DNA from: Clostridia bacterium | Lineage (GTDB): Bacteria > Bacillota > Clostridia > Oscillospirales > CAG-272 | Assembly: GCA_900753295.1 (NCBI GenBank) | Contig: CAADYQ010000020.1 | Location: forward strand, 1-9,313 | Direction: 5' to 3' | DNA: 9,313 nucleotides | Shown: positions 1-5,382 of the stretch, piece by piece | How the letters are laid out: the number at the start of each line of letters is the position of its first letter | How positions within the stretch are numbered: position 1 is the stretch's first letter | Position numbers and translations under genes: made by a program | The notes under the pieces: generated by a model | What the model was told of the DNA's origin: nothing | The model's input: only the letters and a program-made list of their open reading frames with translations | Database searches by the model: none

Positions 1-845
1 ACGCTCTTTATGCCGATGCTGCCGAAGAGGCAGTCAAGGTGCAGCCAGTATGTGGCGTATCCGTATCTGTCGCCGTCGCTCTTTTTGCCGTCGGCATCGA
101 CATCGCTGTAAATGCCCTTCGTCATTTTTTCAAATTCCTCAAGCGTCCAGTTGCCCGAAAGCACCAGAGCATTGGGGTCCTCAAGACTGAACTCGGAGAT
201 GTACGCCTTATTATAGAAGGTCGCGTACATCATATAAAGCAGGTTGGTGGATATATCGCCGGTGGCAAAGTAAAGGTGATTGTTGAGCGTGGAGGTCCTG
301 ATAAGCTCCTCCGGCCACCATGGCATATCAAAGTTGAGGTGATCGAGGGTGAGAAGATTGGCGGAGTATCCGTTATAGGCGAGCGTGCCCGCAGTGGAGC
401 TGTATGAGCCTACAAGGTCATACTGCGGGTCTCCGGAGTTCATATCCGTTTCGACCGTCTTGACGAACGACGCGATGTGGCTCACGTTTCCGGGAACGCC
501 CACATATTCTATCGTGCATTTAAGGCGCTCCATCGTGCGCTGATCGCGCGCGAATATCGCCTCTTCGACCATATCGCCGCTGCCGTCCTTGACGTCGAAC
601 TCAACGTGCTCGGCATCGCTCCAGTAAAGAATGCGCATGGTCCTGCCGCCGAGGTCGATCTCGCCGAGGTCGTCAAGACGGTATCCGTTCTCATCAACGG
701 GATCGGTCACCGCCGCGACAGTCGTGTCCGCAGCCGCGGTCGTTGTGCCGTCGGCGGGCGTGTCGGGATCGTTCGCGCATGAGGCGAACGATGCCGCAAT
801 TATCAGCAACGCCGATATAAAGCAAAGGATCTTTTTCATTTTCAT
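1..845 (-). CDS. ABC transporter substrate-binding lipoprotein, 3' end outside window
   Basis: About 281 codons are visible and the frame stays open to the left edge, so the C-terminal part is missing. The start region reads MKMKKILCFISALLIIAA, a lysine-rich n-region and hydrophobic stretch, followed by FASC with the lipid-modifiable Cys at residue 23. Phe at -3 of the lipobox is slightly unusual. A low-complexity Thr/Ala/Asp/Pro linker follows (about residues 24-50), as is common in clostridial binding proteins tethered to the outer face of the membrane. Later come PWWPEE and NWTLEEFEKM, the latter resembling the Trp-containing motif of family-1 extracellular solute-binding proteins, then an Asp-rich loop at residues 248-259. 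I infer uptake of a sugar or oligosaccharide; the ligand cannot be told. Start: ATGs at 848, 845 and 839 are in frame; 845 lies 7 nt from the AAAGGA site, so it is preferred. It diverges from an araC gene that probably regulates it. Permease genes would be expected outside the window. Confidence 0.88.
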   Translation of the reverse strand, partial: MKMKKILCFISALLIIAASFASCANDPDTPADGTTTAAADTTVAAVTDPVDENGYRLDDLGEIDLGGRTMRILYWSDAEHVEFDVKDGSGDMVEEAIFARDQRTMERLKCTIEYVGVPGNVSHIASFVKTVETDMNSGDPQYDLVGSYSSTAGTLAYNGYSANLLTLDHLNFDMPWWPEELIRTSTLNNHLYFATGDISTNLLYMMYATFYNKAYISEFSLEDPNALVLSGNWTLEEFEKMTKGIYSDVDADGKKSDGDRYGYATYWLHLDCLFGSIGIKS

Positions 846-875
846 CATATTTTCCTTTCGGGATATTTGTATTTT

Positions 876-885
876 AATTATAATT
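876..885 (-). promoter_or_regulatory. Possible -10 element and AT palindrome upstream of the binding-protein gene
   Basis: A perfect 10-bp palindrome (AATTATAATT) contains a consensus TATAAT on the minus strand (882 to 877), about 30 nt before the lipoprotein start. No good -35 hexamer lies 16-18 bp upstream. If this is the promoter, it is probably weak and activator-dependent, which would suit control by the neighbouring AraC protein. The AT-rich composition makes a chance match likely. Confidence 0.3.
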
Positions 886-915
886 CTTTTTTTCACGCCG
901 TTCGCCCACATGGGA

Positions 916-944
916 TTGAAAAAGTTCCACTTTTGTGCTATACT
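916..944 (+). promoter_or_regulatory. Sigma-A-type promoter of the araC gene
   Basis: TTGAAA (916-921) and TATACT (939-944) are separated by exactly 17 bp, and TGC directly precedes the -10 hexamer, giving an extended -10. Transcription would start near 951, about 40 nt before the araC ATG. The spacer carries an inverted repeat, AAAAGT-TCC-ACTTTT (920-934), which could be an operator for autoregulation or for control of the divergent gene. Confidence 0.72.
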
Positions 945-992
945 TAAGTTGCAAGGAATGAAACCTGAACACTGTCGCAGAGGAGGAACATC

Positions 993-1841
993 ATGGAAAG
1001 ACTATCCGAATACACGGTTTACCACTCCGGGAACATACAGGCGCTCCGCTACACGGTGCAAAAGGTCACGCCGGGAGCGGATGCTCCGCACCCGATCTCG
1101 CCGGAAATGTTGCGTATAGTGCGCATCGTCTCCGGCGCGTGTACTTGGGTGATCTCGCGGCACGAATACCGCGTCGGCGCCGGTGATATAGTTATCCTGA
1201 ACAATACCGAAAAACGGTACCAAACGGGAATCTCACCCGATGCGCCGGTCGTGCAGGAGGTCGTACGCTTTATGCCGGTGGCGTTCTCGGACATTTCAAA
1301 ATACTTTCCGCTCTTTTTTTACCGCGGGAGTGGCTTTTCTCATGTGTTTTCCACCGGCTGTCCCGACTACCGGAGACTTGACGGCATAATGACACTTTTG
1401 CGCGATGAGGAAGCCTCCGCCGCGGTGGGAAAGGACACCGCCATGCTCTCTCTCGTGCGCGTGCTGATAATCGGGCTTTACCGCTCGGCGGTCGCGATGG
1501 GGCGTCTGCCGGCGGATATCGGAAACGAAAAAAGCCCCCCGAGCGCGGGGAGCTATCAGGTGATATGGGAAGCAGTAGTCAATATAAAGGAGCACCTCAG
1601 CGAGGACATCTCGGCGGCGTCTCTCGCCGCCGATGCCGGCATGAGCCGCTCTCACTTTTCGCGCCTTTTCGGCGCGGTAATGGGAATGACGATCCCGCAG
1701 TATATCCGCCTTTTGCGACTGCGCATGGTTCGCGAGCTTACGGAATCGCAGAGCCTCGGCATTCTTGACGCGGTGTACGCCTCCGGCTTCGGAAGCACAT
1801 CGGCATATTATAAAGCTCTGCACGAGCTTGTGCTGAGCTGA
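993..1841 (+). CDS. AraC-family transcriptional regulator
   Basis: A 282-residue protein with the usual two-part AraC/XylS layout. Residues about 15-110 resemble the cupin-like AraC ligand-binding domain (TWVISRHEYRVGAGDIVILN is a typical beta-strand hairpin segment). Residues about 193-282 form the double helix-turn-helix DNA-binding domain. The first HTH is near 206-226 (SLAADAGMSRSHFSRLFG) and the second near 254-276 (GILDAVYASGFGSTSAYYKA). The protein ends soon after YYKALHEL, so the last stretch common in this family, with the G-x-[ST]-P-x-x-[YF]-R motif, is missing. The start is secure: AGGAGG at 981-986 lies 6 nt from the ATG. It is divergent from a solute-binding lipoprotein gene, so it most likely senses a sugar or related metabolite and controls that transporter. 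The ligand is unknown. Confidence 0.93.
   Translation: MERLSEYTVYHSGNIQALRYTVQKVTPGADAPHPISPEMLRIVRIVSGACTWVISRHEYRVGAGDIVILNNTEKRYQTGISPDAPVVQEVVRFMPVAFSDISKYFPLFFYRGSGFSHVFSTGCPDYRRLDGIMTLLRDEEASAAVGKDTAMLSLVRVLIIGLYRSAVAMGRLPADIGNEKSPPSAGSYQVIWEAVVNIKEHLSEDISAASLAADAGMSRSHFSRLFGAVMGMTIPQYIRLLRLRMVRELTESQSLGILDAVYASGFGSTSAYYKALHELVLS
1528..1553 (-). terminator. Terminator-like hairpin inside araC, minus-strand orientation
   Basis: On the minus strand, GCTCCCCG (1553-1546), loop CGCT, and CGGGGGGC (1541-1534) form an 8-bp stem with one T-G wobble. Six T residues (1533-1528) follow at once. This is the standard layout of an intrinsic terminator, but it lies antisense within araC, in the codons for the linker between the sensor and DNA-binding domains (residues about 179-187). 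It would stop minus-strand transcription that passed the hairpin after pepD. Whether it is used is inference. Confidence 0.5.
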
Positions 1842-1856
1842 AAGAACCGGTAGCTT

Positions 1857-1905
1857 AAAAAAGCGATTGGAGCAAGCGGCTTTGCCAAGCCGCTTGCTCC
1901 AATTG
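1857..1905 (-). terminator. Intrinsic terminator after pepD
   Basis: A perfect 17-bp stem (1866-1882 with 1887-1903) with a 4-nt loop extends to 19 bp if a G-T and a C-G pair are counted. On the minus strand it is followed by C and then six T residues (1862-1857). It starts about 18 nt after the pepD stop, so it fits as the end of the minus-strand gene run. On the plus strand the following bases are only modestly T-rich, so termination of araC here would be weaker, though the hairpin may serve both convergent genes. Confidence 0.85.
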
Positions 1906-1922
1906 ACTTGTTACAAGCCGTT

Positions 1923-3362
1923 TTATTTAAGCATTTCTTCGAGTATTCTCCAGAGTCTTCCGAGAGATTCGATAGAAAGCGCCTCGTCGGGAGAATGTAT
2001 TCCCTTCATATCGGGTCCGACCGATATCATATCCAGCTTCGGCAGATGCGAGCGGATTATCCCGCACTCAAGTCCGGCATGAATGACATTGACCTTCGGC
2101 TCATACCCAAGCACACCGCGCGCAACCTTGAGGTATTTGGTCCGCAAGGGCGAACGTGATGCAAAATCCCATCCGGGATAGCGGCTGTAATGCCTCGTTG
2201 CGGCGCCTGTGACTGCCGCAAGTGCGTCAAGGGAATCCACCGATGCATCAAGCTGAGACTCGACAGGCGAACGTGACGAGAACACAAATGTTACGCCCGC
2301 ATCATCGGTCTTTACAATGCCGAGATTGCGCGAAAAGCCCACAAGCCCCGGAATATCGCGGCTCATCTCTATCACGCCGTTCTGCACGCAAGCCATGACC
2401 GCAAGCACGCGGCGTGTGGTCTCGGCGTTCATCATCTCCGCAGGCGACTCGGCAGTTACGGCGCAGCCCACGGTAAGTCCCGCATCGTCGGCGCAAAGCT
2501 CGCCGCGAATACGTTCGACCTCGCGCAGCACGGCGCGCGCCGCTCTATCGGCTTTTGCGACCGAAACTGTGCAGAACGCCTCGCGCGGGATGGCGTTATC
2601 CTTGCCTCCGCCGTTGACCGAAACGATATTCACGCGCATTTTCTTTGAAAGCGCTACAAGAATGCGCCCCAACAGCTTGATGGCGTTCGCTCTGCCGCAG
2701 TTGATATTCTCACCCGAGTGACCGCCGCAAAGCCCGGTAAGACTTATATCGAGAGCCTCGCCGCGCGCCTCCTGCATTTTTACGGGAACAACAAGGTCGG
2801 ATCTCACACCGCCGGCACAGCCCGCGGTAACGGCGTTCTCCTCCTCGCTGTCAAGGTTTATCATCTTTTTTGCGGTAATGACCGAATAATCAAAGCTGCC
2901 CGCGCCGAGAAGTCCGACCTCCTCGTCGGTAGTGAAAAGGCACTCGACCGTCGGGTGAGTGGCAACACATCCGTCGATAACGGCGAGCATCATCGCGACT
3001 GCCGCGCCGTCGTCGCCGCCGAGCGTTGTTCCGCGCGCACGGAGCCAACCGTCCTCAACATAAAGCTCAAGTCCGTCGCGCATGAAGTCATGCTCCACGC
3101 CGCTGTTTTTCTCGCACACCATGTCGGTGTGTCCCTGAAGCAGTATGGCGCCCTCATGCTCGCGTCCCGCTGTGGCGGGAACGCGCACAAAAACATTGTT
3201 GCGTCCGTCGCGCAGGCAATAACAGCCGCGGTCGGAGGCAAACTTTTCTATCATTTTTGCAACGGCTTCCTCGTTGCCCGATCCGCGCGGTATTGCGGAT
3301 ATCTCCTCAAAAAGCTCAAGCACGCGGCGCGGCTCAAGTCCTTCGGTAACATATTTTTTCAT
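1923..3362 (-). CDS. pepD: Aminoacyl-histidine dipeptidase (M20 peptidase PepD)
   Basis: A 479-residue zinc metallopeptidase close to the usual PepD length of about 485. It cleaves Xaa-His and other dipeptides in the cytoplasm for amino-acid recycling. The M20 active-site series is complete and in order: QGHTD (metal His78, Asp80), GGDDG (bridging Asp117), TTDEEVG (catalytic Glu147 and metal Glu148), INLDSEE (Asp171) and GIHSPDE (His456). LCGGHSGENI and HAGLECG, characteristic of the PepD branch, are also present; the inserted lid/dimerisation domain lies between about residues 185 and 400. No signal peptide is visible. The start ATG has GGAAGG upstream at a rather long 12-nt spacing, but the N-terminus matches the family. 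The gene follows mreB after 52 bp with no terminator between, so partial co-transcription is plausible. A terminator hairpin follows. Confidence 0.96.
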   Translation of the reverse strand: MKKYVTEGLEPRRVLELFEEISAIPRGSGNEEAVAKMIEKFASDRGCYCLRDGRNNVFVRVPATAGREHEGAILLQGHTDMVCEKNSGVEHDFMRDGLELYVEDGWLRARGTTLGGDDGAAVAMMLAVIDGCVATHPTVECLFTTDEEVGLLGAGSFDYSVITAKKMINLDSEEENAVTAGCAGGVRSDLVVPVKMQEARGEALDISLTGLCGGHSGENINCGRANAIKLLGRILVALSKKMRVNIVSVNGGGKDNAIPREAFCTVSVAKADRAARAVLREVERIRGELCADDAGLTVGCAVTAESPAEMMNAETTRRVLAVMACVQNGVIEMSRDIPGLVGFSRNLGIVKTDDAGVTFVFSSRSPVESQLDASVDSLDALAAVTGAATRHYSRYPGWDFASRSPLRTKYLKVARGVLGYEPKVNVIHAGLECGIIRSHLPKLDMISVGPDMKGIHSPDEALSIESLGRLWRILEEMLK

Positions 3363-3389
3363 ATCTATACACGACCTTCCGAATAAAAT

Positions 3390-3395
3390 ATTATA
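3390..3395 (-). promoter_or_regulatory. Possible -10 element for pepD
   Basis: A consensus TATAAT lies on the minus strand in the 52-bp gap between mreB and pepD, 27 nt before the pepD ATG. The best hexamer 17 bp upstream is GTAAAA, which matches TTGACA at only three positions, so this is a weak candidate. A short tandem repeat (CGTTTTACGTTTTAC, plus strand 3404-3418) overlaps the mreB stop codon. Confidence 0.25.
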
Positions 3396-3414
3396 CTGGA
3401 TTGCGTTTTACGTT

Positions 3415-4452
3415 TTACAGCCTTTGCTGTCTGGCGCGGGCTAAATTTATCGCGCCCTCGGATAGCGCCTCAACATGGTCAAGCGACTTTCCCGTACCTA
3501 TTGCCACGCACTGCACCGGATTTTTTGCCACGCGTGTGCGTATACCGGTCATTTCGGTCAGCAGACGGTCAAAGCCGTAAAGCAGTGAACCACCGCCGGT
3601 CATAACGATCCCGTTGTGCAGTATATCGCCCACCAACTCCGGCGGTGTGCGCTCGATGACAAGGCATATGCTTTCGATTATCGCCGATATAGGCTCGTAC
3701 ATTGCCTCAAGCATTTCGCGCGAGGACAGTGTTATGACCTTGGGCAGTCCCTGCGAAAGGCATCTGCCCTTTACCTCCATCAGCTTAGGCACATCATGAT
3801 TGTATACCGCACCGATGCGTATTTTTATACTTTCCGCCGTGCGTTCGCCGATAAGCACATTGTACTTGCGGCGGACGTAGCGCATTATCGCCTCGTCGAA
3901 TTTGTCTCCCGCTATCTTTATCGACTCCGAAACGACCACGCCCCCGAGCGAGATGACCGCGATATCGGTAGTCCCGCCGCCGATATCCACTATCATATTT
4001 CCGTTGGGCGCCGAAATATCTATACCCGCGCCGATAGCGGCGGCGACAGGCTCCTCTATCAGGTAAGCCGAGCGCGCCCCCACCTGCTTGGCGGCATCCA
4101 CAACGGCGCGTTCCTCGACCTCGGTTATCCCCGAGGGGATACATATAACGACACGGCGCGGTGCGACAAGCGAGCCGCAGGCGGCGTGTATGAAATGCTG
4201 CAGCATTTTGAGGGTGACATCGTACTGGCTTATCACTCCGTCACGCAAGGGGCGGACTGCAAGAATGTTCTCCGGCGTTCGCCCGAGCATCATCTGCGCT
4301 TCCCTGCCGACCTTAAGTATTTTGCCGGTGTCCGCTTCAAGCGCCACAACAGACGGCTCGGTAAGAACGATACCCTTGCCGCTGACGTAAACGAGCACCG
4401 TAGCCGTGCCGAGGTCTATGCCAACATCCTTTCTGAATGAAAAATCAAACAT
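3415..4452 (-). CDS. mreB: MreB/Mbl-family rod-shape-determining actin homologue
   Basis: A 345-residue bacterial actin of normal MreB length. It forms ATP-dependent filaments under the membrane that guide lateral cell-wall synthesis. The actin-fold motifs are all present: phosphate-1 GIDLGTA (residues 11-17), the IEEPVAAAIG segment (132-141) with the probable catalytic Glu, phosphate-2 VDIGGGTTD (155-163) and the adenosine motif TGGGSLLYG (285-293). The N-terminus FDFSFRKDVGIDLGTA is typical of Gram-positive MreB proteins. The start ATG has only a weak GGA site 9 nt upstream. No mreC or mreD gene is adjacent: upstream is comF and downstream is pepD. This could therefore be a second paralogue of the Mbl or MreBH type rather than the canonical mreB; sequence alone does not settle which. 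Confidence 0.95.
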   Translation of the reverse strand: MFDFSFRKDVGIDLGTATVLVYVSGKGIVLTEPSVVALEADTGKILKVGREAQMMLGRTPENILAVRPLRDGVISQYDVTLKMLQHFIHAACGSLVAPRRVVICIPSGITEVEERAVVDAAKQVGARSAYLIEEPVAAAIGAGIDISAPNGNMIVDIGGGTTDIAVISLGGVVVSESIKIAGDKFDEAIMRYVRRKYNVLIGERTAESIKIRIGAVYNHDVPKLMEVKGRCLSQGLPKVITLSSREMLEAMYEPISAIIESICLVIERTPPELVGDILHNGIVMTGGGSLLYGFDRLLTEMTGIRTRVAKNPVQCVAIGTGKSLDHVEALSEGAINLARARQQRL

Positions 4453-4480
4453 TTATCTTTATCCGTTCGTTTTATTACAT

Positions 4481-4531
4481 ATAATTATCGTCATACCTCC
4501 GCATGAGGAGATAATGACACATAATAATTAT
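4481..4531. repeat. Imperfect inverted repeat in the mreB leader/promoter region
   Basis: The AT-rich gap before mreB has nested inverted arms: ATAATTAT (4481-4488) with ATAATTAT (4524-4531), GTCAT (4490-4494) with ATGAC (4514-4518), and short CCTC/GAGG arms near the centre. The right arm overlaps the proposed -10 element. It could be an operator or a leader hairpin, or simply a product of AT-rich composition. Confidence 0.35.
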
Positions 4532-4548
4532 ATACTACATTCGGTCAA
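4521..4548 (-). promoter_or_regulatory. Candidate promoter of mreB
   Basis: On the minus strand TTGACC (4548-4543) and TATTAT (4526-4521) are separated by 16 bp, giving a predicted transcript start near 4514 and a leader of about 60 nt before the mreB ATG. The 149-bp gap between comF and mreB is much more AT-rich than the genes on either side, consistent with a promoter region. Confidence 0.45.
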
Positions 4549-4601
4549 AATGCAACCGTTTTCGATAAATTTAAGAGAAATATAAATTTCGCCGCCGCGG
4601 C

Positions 4602-5381
4602 TCACTCTGTTTTCTCTGTTTTGAGCGGAGTAAATGCCACCGATGCGCAGAAAACGCGCGCACCCGCGCCCGCCAGAACGCTGACGCACGCCGCGGCTGT
4701 TGCGCCGGTGGTCACAAGATCGTCGATAAGAAGCACCGTCTTGCCTTCCAGCTCGTTTTCTCCGACACGGCGAGAGAGTGAAAATACCCGCCTTACATTT
4801 ATGCTCCGTTCCTCGGCGGTCAGCTTTTTCTGTTCCGTCGCACCGCGACTGCGGTCGATAAGGCGGCGGCAATCGGTACCGAGGCTTTCCGCCATTGCCG
4901 CGGCAAGCAGCCGTGCCTGATCGTGCCCGGCGGCAAGGACCTTATCCGGGTCACGCGGAACATACGTTACCGTGACATCCGCGGGATCGACACCGAGCCC
5001 CTTGAACATTTCGCGCACCGGCACGCTCAAAAGCTCTGCAAGAAAGGCGGCACTTTCACGGTCACGCACCCGCTTTTGCCGCCAGATGATTCGGTTTACC
5101 GGACATTCGGTGTCCTTCGGACTGTACGCCGCCAACTTTGCGAGAAAACCGCATCCCGCGTCGGAAAGGCGCGGCGGCATACAGTAGCATTCAAAGCGCG
5201 GCGAGCCGCAATCCGGACACTTCTCCGCCAGCTTGCGCTGAAACGCCGCCGCGCATGAGGGACAAAGCACCTCGTCTCCCGCGTCCATTTTGCCGCACGA
5301 AACGCACGCCTCGCCCCACAGCACGCGGCGTGCGCGTTTGGCGAAGCTTCTGAATAAGCTGCGCATACCTTCGCCGGGCAT
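4602..5381 (-). CDS. comF: ComF-family phosphoribosyltransferase-like competence protein
   Basis: A protein of about 259 residues with the two-part ComF layout. The N-terminal zinc-ribbon region has Cys pairs CVSCG, CPSC, CPDCG and CYC (Cys26/29, 40/43, 55/58, 65/67 from this start). The C-terminal type-I phosphoribosyltransferase-like domain has the PRPP-binding loop VLLIDDLVTTGATA (about 216-229). The family signature with Gln, Leu-Thr, Glu-Arg, Asn and Phe (EQKKLTAEERSINVRRVF) is also present. ComF is needed for DNA uptake in naturally competent bacteria and is thought to work in the cytoplasm on incoming single-stranded DNA; many non-competent Firmicutes also keep it. The ATG at 5381 overlaps the end of recD2 and is 9 nt from GGCGG. 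A GTG at 5390 would add three residues, and an ATG at 5366 would give the most family-like N-terminus (MRSLFRSF). Translational coupling to recD2 is likely. Confidence 0.93.
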   Translation of the reverse strand: MPGEGMRSLFRSFAKRARRVLWGEACVSCGKMDAGDEVLCPSCAAAFQRKLAEKCPDCGSPRFECYCMPPRLSDAGCGFLAKLAAYSPKDTECPVNRIIWRQKRVRDRESAAFLAELLSVPVREMFKGLGVDPADVTVTYVPRDPDKVLAAGHDQARLLAAAMAESLGTDCRRLIDRSRGATEQKKLTAEERSINVRRVFSLSRRVGENELEGKTVLLIDDLVTTGATAAACVSVLAGAGARVFCASVAFTPLKTEKTE

Positions 5382-5382
5382 C

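Noticed and set aside
4453..4510. A tiny leader peptide before mreB starting at a GGAGG-T-ATG.
   Set aside because: The ribosome site is only 1 nt from that ATG, and the next ATG is followed immediately by a stop codon.
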